Positions 42,481 through 51,177 are shown, counted from the first letter of the stretch. The stretch is 64,000 nt of DNA from Amycolatopsis sp. A133 (GCF_031082405.1 NZ_JAVHJU010000009.1:1-64000), one strand, 5' to 3'. The notes: generated by a model from the letters alone, not told the origin. Numbers and translations: made by a program.

Positions 42481-43068
42481 GTGACTTCTGTGGACGTCGA
42501 CACCCGCCCGCACCGGCAGCGCCTCCTGGACGGGCTGGCCGCGTCGATCACCGAGGACGGCTTCCGCGACACGACGGTGGCCGGCATCGTCCGCCGCGCC
42601 CGCACTTCGCGCCGGACGTTCTACGAGCACTTCTCCAGCCGCGAAGAGTGCTTGATCGCCTTGCTGGCCGAGGCGAACCGGTCGATGATCCGGCAGATTT
42701 CGGACGCGGTGGACCCGCGCGCGCCCTGGGCGCGGCAGGTCCGCCAGGCGATCGAAGCGTGGATCGCCTGCGCGGAGTCCGAGCCGGCTATCACGCTGAG
42801 CTGGATCCGCGACGTGCCGGCCCTCGGCGCCCCGGCCCGCGACCTCCAGCGCGACGCGATGGAGGGGTTCATCGCGATGACCCAGCGGCTGACGGACACC
42901 GCCGAGATGCGCGCGGAGGGGATCAACCCGCCGTCCCGCCAGCTGTCGATCATGCTCCTCGGCGGATTGCGCGAACTGATCGCGACGACCGTCGAGGACG
43001 GCGGCCGGGCCGGTGACGTCACCGAGCTCGCGGTGCGGGCGTCGATCGCGCTGCTCGGCCCGGCCTGA
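42481..43068 (+). CDS. TetR-family transcriptional repressor
   Basis: A 195-residue regulator with the N-terminal HTH GFRDTTVAGIVRRARTSRRTFYEHFSS and an all-helical ligand domain. GTG 42481 follows AGAGGAGG. It is divergent from the P450 operon and shares the palindrome cluster in the 84-nt gap, so it very likely represses that operon and itself. The ligand is probably the operon's substrate. Confidence 0.93.
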   Translation: MTSVDVDTRPHRQRLLDGLAASITEDGFRDTTVAGIVRRARTSRRTFYEHFSSREECLIALLAEANRSMIRQISDAVDPRAPWARQVRQAIEAWIACAESEPAITLSWIRDVPALGAPARDLQRDAMEGFIAMTQRLTDTAEMRAEGINPPSRQLSIMLLGGLRELIATTVEDGGRAGDVTELAVRASIALLGPA

Positions 43069-43228
43069 GATCCGGCCCGGTCAGGGTGCGGGCTCGAGCA
43101 CCTCGCGGAAGCAGGTCCGGAAGCCGGTCGCCGGCTGATCGCCGCGCGTTCGGGGCCGGGTACGCGTCGAGGTCCTGGGCGATCAGCTCGGCCAGGGCGT
43201 CGACGCACTCCCGGGCCGCGGCTGCGGG
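43069..43228 (-). pseudogene. Decayed gene fragment, identity unknown
   Basis: On the minus strand RECVDALAELIAQDLDAYPAP reads well with strong codon bias, but the frame must shift near 43130 to reach an apparent natural end GFRTCFREVLEPAP and stop at about 43081. There is no start and no complete domain. It is probably the C-terminal remnant of a gene lost when the neighbouring island was formed. I do not recognise the family. Confidence 0.4.
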
Positions 43229-43397
43229 CGGCGCGGAAGCGCACCTGTTCGAGCGCGATCACCGAACCCGCCGCGACCGCGGTGCCGGCGACCAGCGCCA
43301 CCAGGAACAGCGGCGGGTTGCCGATCAGGGAGAGCACGAAGATCCCGCCGTGCGGGGCACGCAGGGTCGCGGCGGACCCGTCGCCGGCCCCGGGGTC
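43229..43397 (-). pseudogene. Remnant of a PTS fructose-type EIIC C-terminus
   Basis: The minus-strand frame reads GDGSAATLRAPHGGIFVLSL then NPPLFLVALVAGTAVAAG and ALEQVRF. The RAPHGGIFV stretch and following hydrophobic helix are typical of the last part of fructose-family PTS permeases. The upstream membrane part is missing and the frame runs into unrelated sequence downstream, so this is a truncated fragment abutting the TIR-NPCBM gene. Confidence 0.55.
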
Positions 43398-43400
43398 TAC

Positions 43401-44372
43401 CTAGGTCACGGCCGGGTCGCCGAGGGCGAGCTCGGGCGGTCGTCCCCGCCGGGTGACGATGACGGCCGCGGACCCGAAGGGTGACGCCGTGCCGGCCGGC
43501 CGCGACATCTCGAGCCGCAGCAGGCGGGCGCCCGTGACGTCGAGGTCGATCTTCGCCGGCTTCCCGGCCGCGACCTCGTGTTCGGACCGCGGCGTCCCGT
43601 CGAGCACCACGCGGAAGTGCCCGACCTGGAAGGGATCCCGGGCGTCGTCGAGCACCCCGGCGACGGTGGTGAACCGCTGGTAGTGGCCGCCCAGGTCCAG
43701 TTCGATGAACCCCGGCCCGGTGGCGGACGGCGTGCGCGGCCGCAGGACGATGCTGTTCTCGTAGTGCAGGCCGTCGATCCACGCCGTCCCCCGTCGCACG
43801 CCCGGGCTGGTGCACGCCCACGGCAGTTCGCCGGCGAGCACCCGCTGCGGTTCCCGTGCGCCGCCGCGCCAGACCCCGCGGCGGGGCTTGGGGTGCTGTC
43901 CCCGACCCGTGATCGCGGCCAGCAGATCGGCGACCCCGGCGTCGGTGAAGTCGGGGATTTCGTAGCGCGTCATGGAGTAGGGGTTGAGGAACTCGGGGAT
44001 GTCGTCGATCGACCGGCCGGGCAAGACGACCGGGAGGACCCGGCGGGTCCCGTCTTCGAGGTCCTTGGTCAGCTTGTTGCGGATGATGGCGGTTTCGAAC
44101 TGGGCGCCGCGGCCCTCGTCCGGCGGCGCCTCGCCGTCGGCCCGAGCCCGGTACAGCGGAGACGCCACGACGATGATGAAGTCGGCCGCCTTGAGGTTGC
44201 GGGTGGCCCACAACGACCAGTCGATGCGGACGTTGTCGTGCCACTGGTCGAGGATGACCTCGAGGCCGATGCGGCTGTGCAGGAGGGTCGCGAACCGGCG
44301 GACCTGCGCCTTGTGCTCCTCGCTGTCGTGCGAGTAGCTGATGAACACCCACGGTGCCTCGTGCTCGGGCAT
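43401..44372 (-). CDS. SEFIR/TIR-domain protein with C-terminal NPCBM-like domain
   Basis: A 323-residue protein. Residues 1-150 form a SEFIR/TIR fold: WVFISYSHDSEEHKAQVRRFA, LEVILDQWHDNVRIDWSLW and ADFIIVVASPLYRARAD. The C-terminal part (about 190-315) has WIDGLHYENSIVL, FIELDLGGHYQRF and FRVVLDGTPRSE, matching NPCBM/NEW2 carbohydrate-binding modules. TIR/SEFIR domains in bacteria act as NADases or signalling adaptors in immune systems; the sugar-binding module could sense cell-wall or phage glycans. It has a near-consensus promoter and lies divergent to a TIR/ATPase operon. Confidence 0.87.
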   Translation of the reverse strand: MPEHEAPWVFISYSHDSEEHKAQVRRFATLLHSRIGLEVILDQWHDNVRIDWSLWATRNLKAADFIIVVASPLYRARADGEAPPDEGRGAQFETAIIRNKLTKDLEDGTRRVLPVVLPGRSIDDIPEFLNPYSMTRYEIPDFTDAGVADLLAAITGRGQHPKPRRGVWRGGAREPQRVLAGELPWACTSPGVRRGTAWIDGLHYENSIVLRPRTPSATGPGFIELDLGGHYQRFTTVAGVLDDARDPFQVGHFRVVLDGTPRSEHEVAAGKPAKIDLDVTGARLLRLEMSRPAGTASPFGSAAVIVTRRGRPPELALGDPAVT

Positions 44373-44463
44373 CGGCTTCCCCTCGGGATCGGTCGGTGAT
44401 TCACCGATCCGGGAGATCGGTATTCCGGAAACGAATCGTGTTTTCGTTCCTGTGTTCGCCTGT

Positions 44464-44492
44464 CATATATCCACAGCCGGACGAGTTGTCAA
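44464..44492 (-). promoter_or_regulatory. Near-consensus sigma-A promoter for the TIR-NPCBM gene
   Basis: On the minus strand TTGACA (44487-44492) is followed after exactly 17 nt by TATATG (44464-44469). Such a close match to -35/-10 consensus is rare in this GC-rich window. Transcription would start near 44457, about 85 nt before the ATG at 44372. Confidence 0.65.
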
Positions 44493-44629
44493 GAGCGCGT
44501 TTTTCGGACGATTTCCGGCTTGGCCAGTTATTGTCCTGGATCTGTCCGGTTTCCCGTCTTCTTCGCCGGCGCGCAACGGATCTAGGATCGGATCCGCCTG
44601 GTGGAAGCGGCGAAGGGGCGGCGGCACGC

Positions 44630-45214
44630 GTGTACGAGTACGACGTGTTCATCAGCTACCTGCGCACCGCGAACGACATATCGGCGTGGATTCGCCACCA
44701 TTTTCACCCCCGTCTGCTCGAAGTGCTCGACAACAACCGGTACGAGGACGTCCGGATTTTCTTCGACGACCAGGTCCGCGTCGGAGCCGCCTGGCCCGCG
44801 GAACTGAACTCGGCGTTGCAGCGTTCCCGGGTGCTGGTCCCGGTCTGTTCCCCGAAGTACTTCCGGGACGAGTGGTGCCTGGCCGAGTGGGCCTCGATGG
44901 AGGAGCGGGAGGCGCTGACCGCCGCCGCGCCGGGGGAGCGCCGGCGGCCCCTGATCTACCCGGTGATCTTCTGCGACTCCCGGCACTTCCCCGACTGGGC
45001 CCACGCGCGGCGTCCCCGTGACCTGCAGCAGTGGAACCACCCCTTCGAGCACTTCCAGACCGCGCCGGCCTACCTCGACTTCAACCAGCAGATCAAGCAG
45101 ATCGCCGCGGAGCTGGAGGAGCTCATCGAACGGGCGCCGGAGTGGCGGGGCGACTGGCCGGTGCGCACGCCGCCCCCGGAACCGCCGAAACCGGCGCGGA
45201 TGCCGAGGTTCTGA
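44630..45214 (+). CDS. TIR-domain protein
   Basis: A 194-residue protein that is almost entirely one TIR domain: YEYDVFISYLRTANDISAWI, VRIFFDDQVRVGAAWPAELN, then RSRVLVPVCSPKYFRDEWC and LAEWASMEER, where the Glu after Trp-Cys is in the position of the NADase glutamate. The C-terminus is Pro-rich. GTG 44630 is chosen by homology; the best ribosome site (GAAGGGG) is slightly distant. It is 2 nt upstream of the KGGVGR NTPase and heads a four-gene operon. Probably the effector or signal generator of the island. Confidence 0.88.
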   Translation: MYEYDVFISYLRTANDISAWIRHHFHPRLLEVLDNNRYEDVRIFFDDQVRVGAAWPAELNSALQRSRVLVPVCSPKYFRDEWCLAEWASMEEREALTAAAPGERRRPLIYPVIFCDSRHFPDWAHARRPRDLQQWNHPFEHFQTAPAYLDFNQQIKQIAAELEELIERAPEWRGDWPVRTPPPEPPKPARMPRF

Positions 45215-45216
45215 CG

Positions 45217-46851
45217 ATGCCGGGGTCGGTGTTCACCTTCTACTCCTACAAGGGCGGCGTCGGCCGCAGCTTCACGCTGGCCAACATCGCCGTGCTGCTC
45301 GCCCGGTGGGGACACCGGGTGCTCTGCCTGGACTGGGACCTCGAGGCACCCGGCCTCGGCGACTACTTCCGGCCGCAGCTGCCCGCGGCGCCGAGCGGGG
45401 GTGTGGTCGACATGGTCGACGACTTCCGGCGCGGCCGGTTCGCGCCGGAGACGTACGTCCAGCGGCTGACGGACGCCGGAGTGCTCGACTTCGTCGCGGC
45501 CGGCCGCGACGAGCCCGGCTACATCACGCAGGTCCAGGGGATCGACTGGGACGGCTTGTACGACGACGGGTTCGGCGAATACCTCGAGAAGTGCCGCGAA
45601 CAGTGGGTCGCGCGCTACGACTTCGTCCTCATCGACAGCCGCACCGGGATCTCCGACATCGGCGGGATCTGCACGGCGCACCTGCCCGACCACCTCGTCC
45701 TGCTGTTCACCGCGAACCGGCAGAGCATCCTCGGCGCGGTGGAGGCGGCCCGGCGCGCCGACGCGGCACGCAACCTCCTGCCGTTCGACCGCTCGCGGCT
45801 GACCGTCCTGCCGGTGCTGTCGCGGTTCGACAACCGGGAGGAGTACGACCGGTCGGAGACCTGGCGCCGCATCGTCGTCGACGAGACGGCCGAGCTGTAC
45901 CGGACCTGGCTCGACCAGACGGTCGAGCCGGCGACGATGGCCCGTCACCTGACCCTGCCGTACGTGTCCTACTGGAGTTTCGGCGAGCAGCTGCCGGTGC
46001 TGTCGGAACAGACGCCGAGCGCCGACCAGATCGGCTTCGCGCTCGAGACGGTCGCGGCCGTGATCGCCTGCCGCCTCGACCGGACCGATCTGCTGGCCGA
46101 GAACCGTGACGCCTACGTCGCCGGGGTGCGCGCGAGCCGACGCGAGTTCAAGCACGACTTGCGGGTCAGCAGCCCTCGCACGACCGTCGGCACAGCGAAC
46201 GAGCTGGTCGAAGAGCTCGGGAAGCGGGACATCCGCGCGGTGAGGTCGTTCTCGGGCGACCGTTCGCTGCTGGCACGAGCAGAGGACGACGCCCGGCACC
46301 TGTGCCTGATCGTCGACGGCAAGGTGAGCCGCTGGCAGTCGGCGGAGGTCGAGCTGTTCCTGCACCGCACCCTCGGCCAGGACCGCCGGGTGATCCCGAT
46401 CCTGACCGCGGGCACCGACGCCTCGTCGCTGCCGGGTTACGTCGGCAATCTCCGCTATCTGCGCCTGAGCGGCTCGCGCGGCCCCGCCGAGGTGGCCCGC
46501 GACCTGGTCGGCCAGCTGAAGGGCTTCACCCCGCTGGTCGACGCCGACGACGACCTCGACCTCCCCGCACTGCTCGGCCAAGCCCGCGGATCCCGGCTGC
46601 GCCCGTCCCGGTGGGACCTCGTCGACGAGCTGGTCACGGCCCTCCAGGCAGCCGTCGGCGCGGGCGACAGCGGACGGACCCGCGATCTCGCGACGGACCT
46701 CGCAGTGACGGTGAAGCCCCGCTCCCCGAACGGCGACGACCACCACGCGGCACCGCCGAGGGTCCGCCGGTCGATCGACTGGCTCCTGCTGACCCTCGAA
46801 ACCCGCGCCCGCACCACGACGAAGCCGAACGACCGGAAGGATCTCGGATGA
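45217..46851 (+). CDS. KGGVGR-type ParA/MinD-like NTPase with C-terminal TIR-like region
   Basis: A 544-residue protein. The deviant Walker A is FYSYKGGVGRSFTLAN (Arg where ParA has Lys-Thr), followed by LCLDWDLEAPGLGDYF and the switch YDFVLIDSRTGISDIGG. Residues about 350-455 look like a TIR-type alpha/beta fold: ANELVEELGKRDIRAV, DARHLCLIVDGKVSRWQSAEV and RRVIPILTAG. The KGGVGR subgroup is typically found beside TIR genes in actinobacterial conflict loci. It probably oligomerises on a trigger and brings TIR domains together. The last codons overlap the next gene (ATGA). Confidence 0.85.
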   Translation: MPGSVFTFYSYKGGVGRSFTLANIAVLLARWGHRVLCLDWDLEAPGLGDYFRPQLPAAPSGGVVDMVDDFRRGRFAPETYVQRLTDAGVLDFVAAGRDEPGYITQVQGIDWDGLYDDGFGEYLEKCREQWVARYDFVLIDSRTGISDIGGICTAHLPDHLVLLFTANRQSILGAVEAARRADAARNLLPFDRSRLTVLPVLSRFDNREEYDRSETWRRIVVDETAELYRTWLDQTVEPATMARHLTLPYVSYWSFGEQLPVLSEQTPSADQIGFALETVAAVIACRLDRTDLLAENRDAYVAGVRASRREFKHDLRVSSPRTTVGTANELVEELGKRDIRAVRSFSGDRSLLARAEDDARHLCLIVDGKVSRWQSAEVELFLHRTLGQDRRVIPILTAGTDASSLPGYVGNLRYLRLSGSRGPAEVARDLVGQLKGFTPLVDADDDLDLPALLGQARGSRLRPSRWDLVDELVTALQAAVGAGDSGRTRDLATDLAVTVKPRSPNGDDHHAAPPRVRRSIDWLLLTLETRARTTTKPNDRKDLG

Positions 46852-47492
46852 CCGACCGCTTGGGACACAAGCAGACCGCGGCGATGTTCACGCTGATGGT
46901 GCTGGGCCGGGAGGTGCCCAACCCGGAACTGAAGGAGCTGGTCGGGTTCACGCTCACCGGCAAGGAACGCACGCAGCTGAAGGACGCCGGGTACATCACC
47001 AGCGAGAAGGTGGGCCGAGCGTTCGCCCACCAGCTGACCGACGGCGGATGGGCCTGGTGCGAGGGCGAAATCGCGGCGAAGACGCCTCCGCCGCCTCGGC
47101 CGCAGAGCATCCTGTGCTCCTCGCTCTACGTCGTGCTCGGCGGGTTCGACGAGTTTCTCCGCCGGAAGAAGCTGCGGTTGGCTGATGTCTTCAATCCGAC
47201 GACCGGCGCCGTGGTCGAAGCCGAACCGGAGGGCGACCTCGAAACCCGCATCCGCGTCGCCTACCGCGAGCTGGTGAAGGAACCCCGCGGCTGGGTCGGG
47301 CTGGTGGACCTGCGCCCCAAGCTCGGCGCGCCCGCGGCGGAGGTCGATGCCGTGCTCAAGAGGCTGAGCAGTGCGGGCCAGGTCCACCTCGTCCCGGAGG
47401 ACAACCGGAAGGCGCTCACGCCCGCCGACCACGAGGCGGCGATCCGCATCGGCGGTGAGGACAACCACCTGCTCTCGATCGAGGCCCTGTGA
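46848..47492 (+). CDS. Winged-helix protein of the TIR/HerA locus
   Basis: A 214-residue protein with two likely winged-helix units: residues 1-70 (AAMFTLMVLGREVPNPEL, LTGKERTQLKDAGYI, FAHQLTDGGWAW) and about 130-195 (WVGLVDLRPKLGAPAAEVDAV, LKRLSSAGQVHLV). There are no enzymatic motifs. It is coupled to both neighbours by 4-nt overlaps, so it is probably an adaptor that links the NTPase to the HerA-like motor or senses DNA. I recognise no characterised homologue. Confidence 0.78.
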   Translation: MTDRLGHKQTAAMFTLMVLGREVPNPELKELVGFTLTGKERTQLKDAGYITSEKVGRAFAHQLTDGGWAWCEGEIAAKTPPPPRPQSILCSSLYVVLGGFDEFLRRKKLRLADVFNPTTGAVVEAEPEGDLETRIRVAYRELVKEPRGWVGLVDLRPKLGAPAAEVDAVLKRLSSAGQVHLVPEDNRKALTPADHEAAIRIGGEDNHLLSIEAL

Positions 47493-50400
47493 TGGACGAG
47501 CTCAAGGCACTGGCGACCCTGAGCTTCGACTGGGCCGACACGCCGAATCACGTCTGGCGGGACTCGCCCTACCACGTCGACGGCTTGCACGCCGACGCGC
47601 TCGCCGCAATCGACACGGGCATCCGGGACGCCGTGACCAGCGACGGACCCAGCCCGATCGGGCTCGTGCTGCGCGGGCTGAAGGGCGTCGGCAAGACCCA
47701 CCTGCTGGGCCTCGTCCGGCGGCAGGTCCACCGCGCGCGGGGGTACTTCTTCCTCGATGACGTCACCGCAGCGGAGGCGTTCTGGGAGAACACGGCCGAG
47801 GCACTGCGCCGGGGGCTGACCCGGCCGGACGATTCGGGCGAGTCGCAGCTCAAGCGGTTCTTGCTGCGCGTGTGCCTGCGAGCTCAAGTCGATGCCGGCG
47901 TCGAGGCGAGGATCCGGCGCGGACGGGGCCTCACACTGGACGATGTCGAAGCGTTCATCGAGGGTGTGGAGTCCCTCGACGAGACGGTCGCGGACGAATG
48001 CGGGGACACCGCGCGAGCTCTCGTGCTCATCGCCAGCAAGGACCGCGGTGCCAAGTACATCGGCGAAGACTTCCTCGACGGGGACGAGCAGCTCACGCCG
48101 GAAGCCCGGGAGTGGAACATCTACTCCCGGCCGAAGCCCGCCCGTGTTCTCGTGCAGGAGATCACCCGGTTGCTGGCGCTCACGGGGCCGGTCGTGATCG
48201 CCGTGGACCAGCTCGACACCCTTGTCGCCCGGTCTGCCCAGCGCACACAGGATATCGGGGACAGCGCCGAGGAAAACTTGCTCGTGGCCCAGATCGCCGA
48301 TGGGCTCATGGGGCTGCGCGAAGTCACGCACAAGACCCTCACCGTGCTGACCTGCCTGCCCAGCACCTGGGACCAGATCAAGAACAAGGCGGCCGGGACC
48401 GTGCCCGACCGGTTCCGCGAATCGGTCACCCTCGGCCGGATCCTCGACGCGGAGGTCGGCCGCGCTCTGGTGGCGAAGCGGCTGGGAGTGGCCTATGAGG
48501 CCATGGAGTTCACCCCGCCGCACCCGACCTGGCCCGTCGCGTCCGTGGCGTTCGCGGATCCCTGGGAGCAGTGGACTCCGCGGCAGTTGCTGAAGCGCAT
48601 CGGCGCGCACATCGAACTGTGCCTGCGCGCCGGTCAGGTCCAGGAGCTCACCTCCTTCGACGAAAAGGCCGCGGTGCCGGTCGCCCCGGTGCGCACCGCG
48701 GTCGAGCAAGACCGGTTCGCCGAGCTCGACGCCGAGTTCGAGAAGCTGCAGGCCGAGGCGGACCCGGGCTCGCTGCTCGCCGAGAAGACCGTGGACAAGG
48801 CCATGCCGGACCTCCTCTCCGCGGCGCTGCGCTGCTGGGTCACCGAAGTCGGGGACGACGAACTGGAGTGGTCGTGCGAGCGCCAGAACGGGCGCAGCGA
48901 AGTGCACGCCTGGCTGTCCCGGACCCTCGACGAGGCCGCGGACCTGCAGGAGCACTGGGCGTTCCGGGCCATCGCGGCCCGTGATCCGCGTGCCGCGCTG
49001 AGCCGGTTCCGCAAGGCGCGGTCCGCGGCGGGCCAGTTGCACGGGGCGGACAACCGGCACCTCGTCATCCTCCGGGACACCTGGGGGCGCGGGGCCAAGA
49101 CCCGGGAGGAAGTGGAAAAGTTCACCGCCGCGGGCGGCAGGACGATCCCGCCGAGCGTGGCCGACGTGAAGACCTTCTGGGCGTTGCAGAAGATGCTCGG
49201 CAACGGCGGCCGCGAGCTGCACGAGTGGCTGATCGACCGCCGGCCCGCGAGCCGGTCCGAACTGTTGTCCGCCGTCCTTCCCGACAAACCCTCGGGGCAG
49301 CCCGCCAATGGGACCCATCCGCCGCCCGGCGACGGGGAAATCACGCTCGGGACCGTTGTCGGGTCGGGGGAGCCCGTGCGGGTCGAGCTCTCCGCTCTGC
49401 GCAAGCACGCCGCCGTTTTTGCCGGGTCCGGGTCGGGGAAGACCGTGCTGCTGCGGCGGATCGTCGAAGAGTGTGCCCTGCTGGGGGTCTCCGCGATCGT
49501 CCTGGATCCGAACAACGACCTCGCGCGGCTCGGGGATGCCTGGCCCGAGCCACCCGAGGGCTGGGGGCCCGACGACGCCCAGCTGGCCAAGCGGTACCTC
49601 GCCGAAACCGACGTTGTCGTCTGGACACCCGGGCGGGCGACCGGGCGGCCGCTGGCCTTCCAGCCCTTGCCCGACTTCGCCGGCGTCCGGGACGACTCCG
49701 ACGAGTTCGCCGCGGCCGTCGAGGTGGCCGTGGCGACGCTGGCGCCGCAGGCGCGGCTGACCGGCAGCACCGCGAAGGCGAACATCGGGCTCGCGGTGCT
49801 CCGGCAGGCGGTGATCCACCACGCGCGCACGGGGTCGCGGAGCCTGCCGGGCCTGATCGAGCTGCTTACCGAGCTGCCGGAAGACGTCAGCAACCTCAAC
49901 GACGCCCAGCGCATCGCGGCCGGCTTGGCCGAAATCCTGAAGGCGGCGATGGTCAACGATCCGCTCTTCGCCGGCGGTGGCGAACCGGTGGACCCCGGCG
50001 CGTTGCTGACCCCGGCGCCCGGCAAGCGGGCGCGGGTGTCGGTGATCAGCTTCGTCGGCCTGCAGGCGGAGGGGCAGCGGCAGAACTTCGTCAACCAGCT
50101 GCAGATGGAGCTGTTTGCGTGGATCAAACGCCACCCGGCGGGCGATCGGCCGCTGGGTGCGCTGTTCGTGATGGACGAGGCTCAGACGCTGGCGTCCTCG
50201 GGGAGCCTGACGGCGAGCACGCGCAGCACGATCGTCCTCGCTTCCCAGGCCCGCAAGTACGGCCTCGGGCTGCTGTTCGCCACGCAGGCCCCGAAGGGAC
50301 TGCACAACCAGGTGGTCGGCAACGCGATGACGCAGTTCTTCGGCCGCCTCAACAGCCCGGCCCAGATCGCGGCGGCCAACGAACTGGCCCGCGCGAAAGG

Positions 50401-50560
50401 GAGCCCGGTCGCGGACATCTCACGGCTGGAAAGAGCGCAGTTCTACGTGGCAGGGGAGGCTTTCGGGTTCCGGCAGGTGGCCACGCCGCTGTGCCTGTCC
50501 CACCACCCGGCCAGCCCGCTTCGGCTGGAAGAGGTGATCGCGCGGGCGAAGGAAAACTGA
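47489..50560 (+). CDS. Double-ATPase: N-terminal AAA-like plus C-terminal HerA/FtsK-like motor
   Basis: A 1023-residue protein with two P-loop modules. The first has Walker A LRGLKGVGKTHLLG (about residue 65) and Walker B VVIAVDQLDTLV (about 238). A helical middle follows. The second has Walker A VFAGSGSGKTVLLRRIV (about 645), SAIVLDPNNDLARLG and Walker B LFVMDEAQTLASSG (about 892), then LLFATQAPKGL, as in HerA/VirB4-type hexameric motors. HerA partners with nucleases or SIR2/TIR effectors in several antiphage systems. No nuclease domain is visible. GTG 47489 or ATG 47492 start it, overlapping the previous stop. Confidence 0.87.
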   Translation: MMDELKALATLSFDWADTPNHVWRDSPYHVDGLHADALAAIDTGIRDAVTSDGPSPIGLVLRGLKGVGKTHLLGLVRRQVHRARGYFFLDDVTAAEAFWENTAEALRRGLTRPDDSGESQLKRFLLRVCLRAQVDAGVEARIRRGRGLTLDDVEAFIEGVESLDETVADECGDTARALVLIASKDRGAKYIGEDFLDGDEQLTPEAREWNIYSRPKPARVLVQEITRLLALTGPVVIAVDQLDTLVARSAQRTQDIGDSAEENLLVAQIADGLMGLREVTHKTLTVLTCLPSTWDQIKNKAAGTVPDRFRESVTLGRILDAEVGRALVAKRLGVAYEAMEFTPPHPTWPVASVAFADPWEQWTPRQLLKRIGAHIELCLRAGQVQELTSFDEKAAVPVAPVRTAVEQDRFAELDAEFEKLQAEADPGSLLAEKTVDKAMPDLLSAALRCWVTEVGDDELEWSCERQNGRSEVHAWLSRTLDEAADLQEHWAFRAIAARDPRAALSRFRKARSAAGQLHGADNRHLVILRDTWGRGAKTREEVEKFTAAGGRTIPPSVADVKTFWALQKMLGNGGRELHEWLIDRRPASRSELLSAVLPDKPSGQPANGTHPPPGDGEITLGTVVGSGEPVRVELSALRKHAAVFAGSGSGKTVLLRRIVEECALLGVSAIVLDPNNDLARLGDAWPEPPEGWGPDDAQLAKRYLAETDVVVWTPGRATGRPLAFQPLPDFAGVRDDSDEFAAAVEVAVATLAPQARLTGSTAKANIGLAVLRQAVIHHARTGSRSLPGLIELLTELPEDVSNLNDAQRIAAGLAEILKAAMVNDPLFAGGGEPVDPGALLTPAPGKRARVSVISFVGLQAEGQRQNFVNQLQMELFAWIKRHPAGDRPLGALFVMDEAQTLASSGSLTASTRSTIVLASQARKYGLGLLFATQAPKGLHNQVVGNAMTQFFGRLNSPAQIAAANELARAKGSPVADISRLERAQFYVAGEAFGFRQVATPLCLSHHPASPLRLEEVIARAKEN

Positions 50561-50628
50561 GCGCTGTCGATCCGGGCGGGGTTCGTTCGACGCGGTGGTG
50601 AAGCGAACCCGGCCCGAGGAGTACCCCG

Positions 50629-51177
50629 ATGATCCGCCTCTACATGACGATGTCCCTCGACGGCTTCGTGGCCGGGCCCGACGACCGCCCCGGTCAGGAA
50701 CTGGGCCGCGGTGGGGGCCGGCTCTTCGACTGGCTGGACCACCGCCACGGGGACGGCCCCAGCGGGCAGGTCTTCCGCGAGGCGCTGGCGACCGGCGCGG
50801 TGATCGCGGGCCGCCGCACGTTCGAGCTGGCGGGACGGTGGGGCGGCGACCACCACGACGGCGTGCCGATCCACGTGCTCACCCACCACGTCGATCCCGC
50901 CGACACCCCGCCCGGGAGCGCGCGGTTCTTCACCGAAGTCGCGGCGGCCGCGCAAGAAGCCCGCGCCGCAGCCGGCGATCGCGCGGTCATGGTGCACGGC
51001 GCCGGGGCCGCGCAGGCGCTGCTGGCCGCCGGTTTGCTGGACGAGCTCGAAGTCCACGTCGTCCCGGTCCTCCTCGGCGAAGGGCGGCGCCTGTTCGGTG
51101 GTGTGAAGGCGGAACTCGAGCTCGTCCGGCGGCTGGAGGACCACGACGTGCTTCACCTGCGCTACCGGGTGCGGTGA
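50629..51177 (+). CDS. Dihydrofolate reductase / RibD C-terminal-like protein
   Basis: A 182-residue protein starting MIRLYMTMSLDGFVAGPDDRP, the signature of the RibD_C/DHFR-like family of NADPH-dependent reductases. GAVIAGRRTFELAGRWGG and MVHGAGAAQALLAAGLLDELEVHVVPVLLGEGRRLF are also typical. These are accessory proteins, not housekeeping FolA. The ribosome binding site is CGAGGAG. It follows the HerA gene by 68 nt but is probably not part of the immune locus. Confidence 0.88.
   Translation: MIRLYMTMSLDGFVAGPDDRPGQELGRGGGRLFDWLDHRHGDGPSGQVFREALATGAVIAGRRTFELAGRWGGDHHDGVPIHVLTHHVDPADTPPGSARFFTEVAAAAQEARAAAGDRAVMVHGAGAAQALLAAGLLDELEVHVVPVLLGEGRRLFGGVKAELELVRRLEDHDVLHLRYRVR

Noticed and set aside
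43401..50560. Thoeris or FxSxx-COOH peptide (Fxs) system
   Set aside because: No SIR2/SLOG ThsA partner, no radical-SAM maturase and no FxSxx precursor peptide are present.
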